Part shown: positions 16,745 to 24,697 of the stretch, one piece after another
Layout: each line of letters begins with the position of its first letter
Numbering within the stretch: position 1 is the stretch's first letter
NCBI RefSeq assembly: GCF_009905725.1
Contig: NZ_JAAAKV010000003.1
Span: 214,808 to 278,807, forward strand
Length of the DNA stretch: 64,000 bases
Reading direction: 5' to 3'
Origin: Emticicia sp. CRIBPO
Lineage (GTDB): Bacteria; Bacteroidota; Bacteroidia; Cytophagales; Spirosomataceae
Position numbers and translations under genes: made by a program
The notes under the pieces: model-generated
What the model was told of the DNA's origin: nothing
Seen by the model: only the letters and a program-made list of their open reading frames with translations
Database searches by the model: none

Positions 16745-17773
16745 ATGTGGTATAACACTTGGTTAGAAAAAGACATGATTCCCGACTTCCTGATCAGGGC
16801 AGGAATCCGGAAGTTTCTCAGACAACGACTGAGAGATGAACATCAGGCTAATGCCGAATTGCAGCAAAAGCACTTTATGAAGCTGGTCGATGAACTGAAA
16901 AACTCACCGATCGCTATTAACACAGCAGATGCCAATGAGCAGCATTATGAAGTGCCGACTTCCTTTTATCAGTATTGTCTCGGCAAAAACCTGAAATACA
17001 GTTGCGGATACTGGCGTGATGGGGTGGTTGATCTGGATACTTCAGAAGAAGATATGTTGCGGTTAACCTGCGAAAGAGCCGGGCTGATCGATGGGCAAAA
17101 TGTCCTTGAGCTGGGTTGCGGTTGGGGCTCGCTGTCCCTTTTTATGGCGGCAAGATACCCTGAAAGCCGCTTTACGGTGGTCTCCAATTCCAGGACACAG
17201 AAGATATTCATCGATGAAAGAGCCGCTGAGTTAAAACTGGATAACCTGACAGTAGTGACGGCAGATATGAATGAGTTTGATACTGAGCAGACTTTTGACC
17301 GCGTAGTTTCTGTGGAAATGTTTGAGCACATGAGAAATTACAGGTTGCTGATGAAAAAAGTGGCTTCCTGGTTAAATGCCGAGGGAAAACTGTTTGTACA
17401 CATTTTCACCCACAGAACACTCGCTTATAAGTATGAAGTAGTGGACGAAACTGACTGGATGAGCAAATATTTCTTCAGCGGAGGAATAATGCCCAGTGAC
17501 GATCTTCTTTTATACTTCAATGAAGACCTCAGCATCGAAAACCACTGGCAGCTTGACGGTACACATTATGCCAGGACCTCGGAGGCCTGGCTGAAGAACA
17601 TGGATCAGCACAAAAAAGAAATCATGCCTTTGTTTGCCGCTACTTACGGTGCCGGAAACGCGACAAAATGGTGGGTTTACTGGAGGATTTTCTACATGTC
17701 CTGTGCTGAGCTCTGGAATTACAGAAACGGCGAAGAGTGGATCGTAAGTCACTATTTATTTAATAAGAAATGA
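16745..17773 (+). CDS. SAM-dependent methyltransferase, CFA / coclaurine N-methyltransferase-like
   Basis: The 342-residue protein has a Rossmann SAM site VLELGCGWGSLSLFMA and belongs to the cyclopropane-fatty-acyl-phospholipid synthase superfamily (Mycolic_acid_cyclopropane_synth fold), closer to the coclaurine N-methyltransferase-like branch. The residues equivalent to the E. coli Cfa active site (Cys139, Glu239, His266) are all present: Cys87 in YSCGYW, Glu194 in EMFEHM and His219 in FVHIFTH. The substrate may be an acyl chain or an amine. It has no membrane helices, so it is probably peripheral. Its stop overlaps the next ATG by 4 bp (ATGA). Confidence 0.85.
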   Translation: MWYNTWLEKDMIPDFLIRAGIRKFLRQRLRDEHQANAELQQKHFMKLVDELKNSPIAINTADANEQHYEVPTSFYQYCLGKNLKYSCGYWRDGVVDLDTSEEDMLRLTCERAGLIDGQNVLELGCGWGSLSLFMAARYPESRFTVVSNSRTQKIFIDERAAELKLDNLTVVTADMNEFDTEQTFDRVVSVEMFEHMRNYRLLMKKVASWLNAEGKLFVHIFTHRTLAYKYEVVDETDWMSKYFFSGGIMPSDDLLLYFNEDLSIENHWQLDGTHYARTSEAWLKNMDQHKKEIMPLFAATYGAGNATKWWVYWRIFYMSCAELWNYRNGEEWIVSHYLFNKK

Positions 17774-18882
17774 TTAAACTGGTTTATGCTGCCATTTTGT
17801 TTCTGCTGTCCCTGATGGTCATCTTCAGGGCACCGGTTTATTTTTTGTGGCTGGCAGATGTGGCCATCACCAGTTTTCCTTTCATTTTCATAGGGCTTTC
17901 ACTTTTCGGTTTCGTTTCAGGCCTGTGGGTTTCAAAATACCAGGGTCTGGTGCTTATCCTGAGTTTCAGCAGTCTGATTTTTTTCACACTTCCTTTATTC
18001 GTGAGTTTGTGGGGAGCTTCCACAATCTATACTGAAATGAAAAAGGTTTTTCCTTCAAAATCCGGAGAATCATCCATCAGCCTGACGAGGATGTTTTCCA
18101 GGGCTCCGAATGATAAGTTCGAATCCATGGTTTACAAACAAACTCCCGAACTGACCCTGGATTTTTACCGCTCCATTTCGTCAGAACCTTCACCTTTAAT
18201 CCTCGTTATTCATGGCGGGTCATGGCAAAGTGGCGACAGCCGGCAATTACCTGAATTGAACACCTATCTGTCATGGAAAGGCTATCATGTGGCCGCTATC
18301 AATTACCGGCTTGCTCCTGAATATAAATCTCCCGCACCTGTGGAAGATACCCGTCAGGCCATTGATTTTCTGAAGAAGAACGCCGGAAAACTGAATATTG
18401 ACACCACCTCCATAGTCATCCTGGGGCGTTCAGCCGGAGCTCAGATTGGCCTCACTGCGGCCTACAGCCAATCCATTCCAGGAGTAAAAGGCGTTATTTC
18501 TTTTTATGGCCCGGCTGATATGGTGTGGGGAGGACAAATAAAAGTAAACAAATGGGTGCTTGACACCGACAAAATATATAAAAACTACTTTGGAGGAAAT
18601 TACAATGAAGTCCCTGGTAAATTCAAAGAGAGTTCAGCCTGCGAATATGTCAGTAAAAACGCTCCTCCGACACTCATTATTCACGGAACAAACGACCCGC
18701 TCGTTTCTTTCGATCACGGACACCGCCTCCGTAAAAAACTCAACGAAGCAGGTGTCAGAAACTATTTCCTTAAGCTTCCTCTTGCCACGCATGGCTGTGA
18801 TTATAACATTAATGGTCCCTATGGTCAGCTTACCACCAGGGCAGTAGAAAACTTTATCAATTCAGTAACATGGAAAAAATAG
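17770..18882 (+). CDS. Alpha/beta hydrolase with N-terminal membrane segments
   Basis: In this 370-residue protein about three hydrophobic segments (residues 1-90) precede a hormone-sensitive-lipase/BD-FAE-like hydrolase domain. The domain shows the oxyanion hole LVIHGGSWQSGD, the nucleophile elbow ILGRSAGAQIG (GxSxG), an acidic residue in HGTNDPLVSF and His in ATHGCDYN. Such esterases act on acyl esters. The fusion to membrane helices puts the catalytic domain at the bilayer surface, fitting a deacylase or acyl-exchange role in the operon. It overlaps the preceding gene by 4 bp and the next by 13 bp. Confidence 0.85.
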   Translation: MIKLVYAAILFLLSLMVIFRAPVYFLWLADVAITSFPFIFIGLSLFGFVSGLWVSKYQGLVLILSFSSLIFFTLPLFVSLWGASTIYTEMKKVFPSKSGESSISLTRMFSRAPNDKFESMVYKQTPELTLDFYRSISSEPSPLILVIHGGSWQSGDSRQLPELNTYLSWKGYHVAAINYRLAPEYKSPAPVEDTRQAIDFLKKNAGKLNIDTTSIVILGRSAGAQIGLTAAYSQSIPGVKGVISFYGPADMVWGGQIKVNKWVLDTDKIYKNYFGGNYNEVPGKFKESSACEYVSKNAPPTLIIHGTNDPLVSFDHGHRLRKKLNEAGVRNYFLKLPLATHGCDYNINGPYGQLTTRAVENFINSVTWKK

Positions 18883-20135
18883 CCATCATCGGAACAGGCA
18901 TCGCCGGAATGGGTTGTGCTCATTTATTGAAAGATCAGTATGACCTGACAATTTACGAGCAGAATGACTACATCGGCGGCCATACCAACACCATCACCGT
19001 AGCAGAGGGCGACGGTGAAGTACACATGGATACAGGCTTTATGGTATTCAATTATGAGACCTACCCGAATTTATGCAGGTTGTTTAAAGAAATCAATGCC
19101 CCGGTGAAGAAATCGGACATGTCTTTTAGTGTACAATACCTGCCCTCAGGTCTGGAGTACTGCGGATCAGGAATAGCAGGGTTATTTGCCCAGAAGAGAA
19201 ATATCGTGAACCTGTCTTACATCAGGATGTTGCTGCAGATTTCGAGGTTCAATAAAGACGCAGTCAGAATCATTCACAATCCGGCGTATGAAAATCATTC
19301 TCTGAGAGATTTCATTGATGAATTCGGTTTCAGCGAAGATATGCTCTGGAAATACCTCATTCCGATGAGTGCGGCTGTTTGGTCAGCCCCGATGGAGTCT
19401 ATGCTTGATTTTCCCGCGGTAACACTGATCAGATTCTTTAAAAATCATGGTTTTTTAGGGTTGGATACCCAGCACCAGTGGTATACTTTGCACAAAGGCA
19501 GTCAGTCATATAAAGAGCTGCTGATCAAACCGTTCAAAGACAGGATACAGGTGGGGAATGCTGTTTTTAAAGTAGAACGTAGAGCCGGGAAAGCCATTGT
19601 TTACTCCCGGAACGGTGAACCCGGATTCTTTGATAAAGTCATTTTCGCCAGTCATGCCGATCAGGCACTGAATATGCTTGCTCATCCTACAGAGTCGGAA
19701 AAACAACTGCTGAGGGCATTCAAATACCAGAAAAACCTGGCTACGGTTCACACGGATGAGTCAGTAATGCCCGTAAACAGGAAGGTATGGAGCAGTTGGA
19801 ATTACCGTGTGGAGGAGAAAGACGAAAAGCTGATGCCCAGCACGATTTACTGGATGAACAGACTCCAGGGCGTTTCTGAAAAAAAGAATTATTTCGTATC
19901 TATCAATGCCGTGCCGGGAAGCATCGACGAATCAAAAGTCATCCGTGAAATAGCATATGAACACCCGCTTTTTGATGTCCCCGCAGTAGCCGCTCAGAAA
20001 GAATTATACACGTTGAATGAAAACGGCCCCATTTATTTCTGCGGCAGCTATTTCAGATACGGTTTTCATGAGGATGCCTATGCCAGTGCCGTGCAGCTTT
20101 GTAAAACACTGAAAGATGAACAGTTGTCTCTATAA
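18870..20135 (+). CDS. FAD-dependent amine-oxidase-family oxidoreductase
   Basis: The 421-residue protein opens with the dinucleotide-binding motif IIGTGIAGMGCAHLL (GxGxxG) and the following EQNDYIGGHTNTI (glutamate to ribose, GGH loop) of the flavin amine oxidase/protoporphyrinogen oxidase superfamily. Its C-terminus, YFCGSYFRYGFHEDAYASAV, is the second FAD-contact motif. The branch (COG2907-like) is found beside DUF1365 and CFA-type genes in many Proteobacteria. An acyl-chain desaturase or oxidase function is plausible by analogy with flavoproteins of methyl-branched or furan fatty acid pathways, but that is inference. It overlaps both neighbours (13 and 20 bp). Confidence 0.85.
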   Translation: MEKIAIIGTGIAGMGCAHLLKDQYDLTIYEQNDYIGGHTNTITVAEGDGEVHMDTGFMVFNYETYPNLCRLFKEINAPVKKSDMSFSVQYLPSGLEYCGSGIAGLFAQKRNIVNLSYIRMLLQISRFNKDAVRIIHNPAYENHSLRDFIDEFGFSEDMLWKYLIPMSAAVWSAPMESMLDFPAVTLIRFFKNHGFLGLDTQHQWYTLHKGSQSYKELLIKPFKDRIQVGNAVFKVERRAGKAIVYSRNGEPGFFDKVIFASHADQALNMLAHPTESEKQLLRAFKYQKNLATVHTDESVMPVNRKVWSSWNYRVEEKDEKLMPSTIYWMNRLQGVSEKKNYFVSINAVPGSIDESKVIREIAYEHPLFDVPAVAAQKELYTLNENGPIYFCGSYFRYGFHEDAYASAVQLCKTLKDEQLSL

Positions 20136-20904
20136 GGCCAGGGTCATGCATCACCGGTACTCTCCCAGGGAACACCGGTTTCATTATGGTGTCTACATGT
20201 TTTATGTTGACCTGGATGAACTGGGCATGCTGCAAAAAAAGCTGTGGATGTTCAGCCTCAACCGTTTCAATTTTTTCAGTTTCAGAGATAAAGAACACCT
20301 GCAGCTGACTGAAAACGATTCAAAAACCACGAAAGAACAATTGCTGGGCTATCTGGCTGCGAATAATATTGACCTGGGTAAAGGCCGGGTAATGTTGCTC
20401 ACTAATATGAACGTGCTGGGTTATAACTTTAATCCAGTGTCTTTTTACTTTTGCTTTGACCAGGATAATCAGCCCGTTTGCTGCGTGGCGGAGGTTCATA
20501 ATACTTTTGGAGAAATGAAACCATACCTGGCAGGAAAAGAACATTTATCGGGCAACAAATTTCGTCTCGAAACAAAGAAATTCTTTTATGTTTCCCCCTT
20601 TATTGACCACGATACCGATTTTGACTTCGATTTGCCGCTCCCCGGAGAAAAGCTGAGAATAAAAATTGATGACTATCAGGGCGGGAGGCGTTTTTTCTCC
20701 AGTACGCTCACCGGTAATGCGAAGCCGCTGACTAACAGTAATTTGTTGCTCTACAGCATTCGTTTTCCATTCATCACCCTCAAAATAATCTTTCTGATTC
20801 ATTGGCAGGCCATGTTGCTGTGGCTAAAAAAAATACCCTATCACAAGAAATCGGAAAACCAGAATTTGCAAAAAGACGTATATAAAAAATATGAATTGAG
20901 GTAA
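20116..20904 (+). CDS. DUF1365 domain protein
   Basis: The 262-residue protein has the DUF1365 hallmarks: YKARVMHHRYSPREHRFHYGVYMFYVDLDEL at the start, LLTNMNVLGYNFNPVSFYFCFD (conserved NPVSFY) in the middle, and CVAEVHNTFGE. The family has no solved function but is almost always next to the FAD amine oxidase and CFA-type synthase, as here. A hydrophobic stretch near the C-terminus (FPFITLKIIFLIHWQAMLLWL) suggests membrane association. ATG 20116 overlaps the end of the oxidoreductase gene by 20 bp; the methyltransferase follows 18 bp later. Confidence 0.9.
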   Translation: MNSCLYKARVMHHRYSPREHRFHYGVYMFYVDLDELGMLQKKLWMFSLNRFNFFSFRDKEHLQLTENDSKTTKEQLLGYLAANNIDLGKGRVMLLTNMNVLGYNFNPVSFYFCFDQDNQPVCCVAEVHNTFGEMKPYLAGKEHLSGNKFRLETKKFFYVSPFIDHDTDFDFDLPLPGEKLRIKIDDYQGGRRFFSSTLTGNAKPLTNSNLLLYSIRFPFITLKIIFLIHWQAMLLWLKKIPYHKKSENQNLQKDVYKKYELR

Positions 20905-20922
20905 AATATAACAGCATTGATC

Positions 20923-22167
20923 ATGGCAACCGCATCTACAGTACTGGTCTCTACCCGGAGAGGATTTTTCGAAAAAACGATAATTAATTTATTGTCAGCC
21001 ATGCCCTATGGCAGACTTGAAGTGACGTTTCCCGATGGTGAAACGCAGACTTTTGGCAACGGAGAAGGCAGTGTATCTGCTCATATCAGGATAAATAATA
21101 CAGACTTTTTTAAAAGAGTCATTTTGTACGGAGATATCGGTTTCGGTGAAGCCTACGTAGACGGAGACTGGGATACCGATAACATCACCCACGTGTTGAA
21201 ATGGTTTATGCTGAACATTGAAAAAACACCCGGAGTTTCCGGCAGCCGCGTTAAATCCCTGGGCCTTAACCTGCTGAAACTGATCAATAAGGTTTCTCAT
21301 CTTAAGAACAGCAATACGATTTCGGGATCAAGAAAGAATATCGCCGCCCATTATGACCTTAATAATGACTTCTTCTCATTGTTCCTGGACGCTACTATGA
21401 CCTATTCATCCGCTTATTTTGTCAGAGAGGGGATGACATTGGAGCAGGCCCAGGAGGCAAAATATGAAAGACTGTGTCGTCAGTTGAACCTCCAATCCAA
21501 AGACCATGTGCTTGAAATCGGGAGCGGATGGGGCGGTAATGCCATTTATATGGCTAAAAACTATGGATGCAGGGTCACAACCCTCACCATTTCGCAGGAA
21601 CAGTTTAACCTCGCTCAGGATAGAATCAAATCAGAAGGACTGTCTGATAAAATCACCGTATTGATGCAGGATTATCGTACCATGACCGGGGTTTTCGACA
21701 AGATCGTTTCCATTGAAATGATTGAAGCGGTAGGGCATGAGTTTCTTCAGGGCTATTTTAAAAAGTGCAACGAACTCCTGAAAAAGAACGGATTGTTGGC
21801 CATTCAGGCCATTACCTGTCCTGATTCCCGCTACGACAGCCTCAGGAAAGGAGTCGACTGGATACAGAAACACATTTTCCCCGGCTCTTTGCTGCCTTCT
21901 GTAGGAGCGATGAACAAAGCCGTGAATAAAACCGGGGATCTTACCCTGGTTGATCTTAAAGACCTTGGATTGGATTATGCCGCAACGCTGTCAGAGTGGA
22001 GGAAACAATTTGCCAGGAATTGGCAGGAAATTAACAAAATAGGCTTCGATGAAGCATTCGCCCGCAAATGGAATTATTATTTATGCTATTGCGAAGCCGC
22101 CTTTGCGATGCGAAACATCAATGTCATGCAGCTGGTTTATGCCAGACCCAATACCACTTCCCGGTAA
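20923..22167 (+). CDS. CFA-type SAM methyltransferase with altered active site
   Basis: 414 residues from ATG 20923; a TTG two codons upstream is less likely. It belongs to the cyclopropane-fatty-acyl-phospholipid synthase family with SAM motif VLEIGSGWGGNAIYMA. Two of three E. coli Cfa active-site residues differ: Cys139 is Ser163 (YSSAYF) and His266 is Gln295 (AIQAIT), whereas Glu239 is kept as Glu268 (EMIEAVG). The same pattern is what I recall for DUF1365-linked members of the family, arguing for methyl transfer to an unsaturated acyl chain other than plain cyclopropanation. It is the last gene of the seven-gene operon and runs convergently into the HTH-Fic gene 12 bp away. Confidence 0.85.
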   Translation: MATASTVLVSTRRGFFEKTIINLLSAMPYGRLEVTFPDGETQTFGNGEGSVSAHIRINNTDFFKRVILYGDIGFGEAYVDGDWDTDNITHVLKWFMLNIEKTPGVSGSRVKSLGLNLLKLINKVSHLKNSNTISGSRKNIAAHYDLNNDFFSLFLDATMTYSSAYFVREGMTLEQAQEAKYERLCRQLNLQSKDHVLEIGSGWGGNAIYMAKNYGCRVTTLTISQEQFNLAQDRIKSEGLSDKITVLMQDYRTMTGVFDKIVSIEMIEAVGHEFLQGYFKKCNELLKKNGLLAIQAITCPDSRYDSLRKGVDWIQKHIFPGSLLPSVGAMNKAVNKTGDLTLVDLKDLGLDYAATLSEWRKQFARNWQEINKIGFDEAFARKWNYYLCYCEAAFAMRNINVMQLVYARPNTTSR

Positions 22168-22179
22168 AGGGCAGGGCTC

Positions 22180-23253
22180 TTAAACCATCTTGAGATGCTC
22201 TTTCAGCGAATCCAGTGTGCATTTGATGATAATGTCATAAAACGCAGAGGGATCGTTATCTGTCTGTACCTTTTCCAGGGCTTTGTAATATGCTATTCTG
22301 GATTCCTGGTCGCCTTTAAGTATCGCTACGGTATATCCGTTTTTTAGCAGGATGAAATTCATCAGAAGTCTGGAAGTACGCCCGTTCCCGTCAATAAACG
22401 GGTGGATACTTACCAGCCGCTCATGCATTTCAGCCGCAAGAATGACTGGATGCATGATTTTCTTCTGTTTTTCGTAATGGTTGAAATAATCTTCCATCAT
22501 TTTTTCTATCAGGTAAGGTTGTGGAGGAACATGTTCACTGCCTGAAATCATCACCGGCACAGTCCTGTATTTTCCGGCGTTTTCAGTATCAATACTTTTC
22601 AGCACAAGCCGGTGAATATCCAGGAGGTTTCTCTTGTTTATTTCTTCACGACCGGACACCATGTCAATCATAAAATCAATGGCTTCAGCATGGTTAATGG
22701 CTTCCAGATGCTCCTTCATAGACTTTCCACTGATAGTAAACCCCTTATTGATAACGAGTTGGGTTTCCTGCAGGCTTAAGGTATTGCCTTCTATCCGGTT
22801 ACTGTCATAGGTATATTTGATGTTGAAGTATTCCTGCATTTTTTGCAGCTGAATTCCTTTCAGCGGCTTTTCGCTCTGCCACTTTTCTTTCAGGTTGTCA
22901 ATCAGCCATAGTTCATGTTGTTGGTCCAGGGTAAGTTTGGGAACATCAAACACGTCCTGCGATCTTAAATATTCGACCCGGGCCTCAGCCACCATCATAA
23001 CCGATTGGAAATTAGCTTCATATCTGACCAGATTGACGATTTTTTCAACAAGCAGGTATTTGTTAAGCTCCTCAATATCCACCTCCAAGCCACTCGCAAT
23101 CTTTTTCAGGTGGTTTTCGGAAGGCGTTCTTTTGCTGTTTTCGTATTTGGAGAGCAGGGCCTGGTCAATACCGGTCAGGCCACTGACCTCAACGATCGTC
23201 AGTTTCTTTTCTTTCCTGAAGGCCTTCAGAGCTTTCCCCAGATTATCTTCCAT
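22180..23253 (-). CDS. Fic family protein with N-terminal HTH domain
   Basis: The start is taken at ATG 23251-23253 (357 residues), because the promoter at 23277-23306 places transcription initiation near 23270, downstream of the two earlier in-frame Met codons. Residues about 1-60 form an XRE-type helix-turn-helix (KKLTIVEVSGLTGIDQALLSKYENSKRTP). The Fic domain follows, with the full active motif HPFIDGNGRTSRLL and the inhibitory helix motif SNRIEGN ([S/T]xxxE[G/N]) on the N-terminal side, so this is a class II auto-inhibited AMP-transferase. Targets are unknown; the HTH suggests it regulates its own promoter. It is divergent from the DUF3820 gene. Confidence 0.85.
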   Translation of the reverse strand: MEDNLGKALKAFRKEKKLTIVEVSGLTGIDQALLSKYENSKRTPSENHLKKIASGLEVDIEELNKYLLVEKIVNLVRYEANFQSVMMVAEARVEYLRSQDVFDVPKLTLDQQHELWLIDNLKEKWQSEKPLKGIQLQKMQEYFNIKYTYDSNRIEGNTLSLQETQLVINKGFTISGKSMKEHLEAINHAEAIDFMIDMVSGREEINKRNLLDIHRLVLKSIDTENAGKYRTVPVMISGSEHVPPQPYLIEKMMEDYFNHYEKQKKIMHPVILAAEMHERLVSIHPFIDGNGRTSRLLMNFILLKNGYTVAILKGDQESRIAYYKALEKVQTDNDPSAFYDIIIKCTLDSLKEHLKMV

Positions 23254-23276
23254 ATTTTTGATATATATTATCATGA

Positions 23277-23306
23277 CAAAATTAGTCATATTTTTTGGAT
23301 TTACAA
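23277..23306 (-). promoter_or_regulatory. Promoter of the HTH-Fic gene
   Basis: On the minus strand: TTG at 23304-23306, a 19-nt spacer, then TAATTTTG at 23277-23284, a perfect -33/-7 pair for the Bacteroidota primary sigma factor. The start site should fall near 23270, which fixes the start codon at 23253. It overlaps the candidate promoter of the divergent DUF3820 gene. Confidence 0.7.
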
Positions 23307-23322
23307 TTTTTTCTCATATTTG
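23294..23322 (+). promoter_or_regulatory. Candidate promoter of the DUF3820 gene
   Basis: TTTG at 23294-23297, a 17-nt spacer and CATATTTG at 23315-23322 (7 of 8 matches to TAnnTTTG). Transcription would begin at or within a few bases of the ATG at 23327, implying a leaderless or near-leaderless message. Confidence 0.4.
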
Positions 23323-23326
23323 TTCA

Positions 23327-23557
23327 ATGGATAATATTAACAAAGAGATTTTACTGGAGATAATTAAAGTACAGATGCCTTTCGGAAAATACAAAGGCAC
23401 CAAATTGTGTGATTTACCGGTAAGTTACCTGGAGTGGTTTAGCAGGCAGGGCGGTTTTCCTCCCGGAAAACTGGGAATGCAGCTGTCTACAGTATATGAA
23501 ATAAAAATCAATGGTCTAGAAGAGATCATCTGGAAACTCAAAAAGCTAAACCCTTAA
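23327..23557 (+). CDS. DUF3820 domain protein
   Basis: This 76-residue protein is recognised by VQMPFGKYKGTKLCDLPVSYLEWFSRQGGFPPGKLG, the DUF3820 core (MPFGKYKG, then P..YL.W), a small family of unknown function related in sequence to phage and exonuclease-associated domains. ATG 23327 is the natural start: the frame extends upstream through the Fic gene region, but that part is antisense sequence without family resemblance. The 3' end overlaps the convergent AraC gene by 20 bp. There is no signal peptide; it is probably cytoplasmic. Confidence 0.8.
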   Translation: MDNINKEILLEIIKVQMPFGKYKGTKLCDLPVSYLEWFSRQGGFPPGKLGMQLSTVYEIKINGLEEIIWKLKKLNP

Positions 23558-24464
23558 ACCGGGTGGCCTGATCTTTATATTCGCTGGGTGATATTTTTTT
23601 CTTTTTCTTGAAAATTCTGCAGAAGTAAGAAAAGCTGTTGAATCCGCTCGCGAGATAGGCTTCTTTAACACTGCTTTTAGGGTCTTTCAGTAAGCTTTCG
23701 GCTATTTTGAGCCGTTCTTCAATAATAAAATCATTGGGAGAAGACCCCAGTTCGTTTTTGAAAATTCTGTAAAAATTGGATTCACTCATGTAAACTTTCT
23801 CACTCAGGTGTTCTATGCTCAGGTGCTCCGTAATATTATTCCTGATATAGTTGATCACAAAAGTCAGTCTTTCGCTGTTATGCTCCGCTTCTGATTTTTT
23901 CAGGATCATGCTTTTGTTCTCAGTCTGTAAAATCCTGATGATCAGTTCCTGTATCAGGAAATCCGAAAAAATATCCTTGGAGGGATGATTCTCTGTAAAA
24001 ATGAAGATAAGCCGCTGCAATATCTGGGTGATGGCTATGTCGTTGGTAAAGTGGAAGTTATAATCCGTCATATTCCACAGTTCCCCGTTTGACTTCGGTG
24101 ACCTTTCATTCATCACATCCACAATCTGCTTCAGTTTTGAATCCGAAAAAGCCAGGGCAAGGCATTGCGTGGGGTTTTGCTCACCAGCTTCAGGGAAGTC
24201 GATTCTCATGACTTCATTAGACGGCAGGACAACCGATTCCCCAGGCAGAAATCCGAAGGGCTGAATGTCGTTAAGGTGCATCACTTTTTTACCTTTGATC
24301 ATACTCGCCAGCACAGGCTCGCTGAACTTGAGGTAAACCTGCTCTGCTCTTTTATGCGTCTCAAAAATATTCAGTTCAGCATGGTTCAGGGTATGGATAG
24401 TCCTGTTTTCTACCAGGTTCTCCAGTTTACGGTTGTTATAAAAATCCCTGTTTAAGTCTATCAT
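23538..24464 (-). CDS. AraC family transcriptional regulator
   Basis: In this 308-residue protein an AraC_N-type sensor half (TIHTLNHAELNIFETHKRAEQVYL, residues about 22-45) is followed by the paired helix-turn-helix domain (about 205-300: LSIEHLSEKVYMSESNFYRIF and SVKEAYLASGFNSFSYFCRIFKKKKKISPSEYK). Regulators of this type commonly stand next to aldehyde dehydrogenase genes and respond to aldehydes or alcohols. It is divergent from the AldDH/DUF779 genes with 233 bp between starts, so it is the obvious candidate activator. A promoter is visible at 24485-24514. Its end overlaps the DUF3820 gene by 20 bp. Confidence 0.9.
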   Translation of the reverse strand: MIDLNRDFYNNRKLENLVENRTIHTLNHAELNIFETHKRAEQVYLKFSEPVLASMIKGKKVMHLNDIQPFGFLPGESVVLPSNEVMRIDFPEAGEQNPTQCLALAFSDSKLKQIVDVMNERSPKSNGELWNMTDYNFHFTNDIAITQILQRLIFIFTENHPSKDIFSDFLIQELIIRILQTENKSMILKKSEAEHNSERLTFVINYIRNNITEHLSIEHLSEKVYMSESNFYRIFKNELGSSPNDFIIEERLKIAESLLKDPKSSVKEAYLASGFNSFSYFCRIFKKKKKISPSEYKDQATRFKGLAF

Positions 24465-24484
24465 AGCTACCTTGTTATTGATAT

Positions 24485-24514
24485 TAAACTTACTGTTTAT
24501 AAATATATTATCAA
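24485..24514 (-). promoter_or_regulatory. Promoter of the AraC regulator gene
   Basis: On the minus strand: TTG at 24512-24514, a 19-nt spacer, then TAAGTTTA at 24485-24492 (7 of 8 to TAnnTTTG). The predicted transcript starts about 15 bp before the ATG. Confidence 0.5.
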
Positions 24515-24697
24515 AAAATTGTACTAAATAAATTCAGGATTGGCTGTAAAAAAGTAGGATCGTTCAACACACTTGAAGAAATGTTCAATCACAATGCAGG
24601 AAAATGAAACAGCTGTAGAGAAATGTGCTACAAAATATGAATATATATGGATTTGTTTGTATCAAATTAATTTATCAATCTTAAAATCATTTGAAAT

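Noticed and set aside
22895-23326. Upstream extension of the DUF3820 frame
   Set aside because: Antisense to the HTH-Fic gene with composition typical of a shadow frame; the conserved domain starts at ATG 23327.
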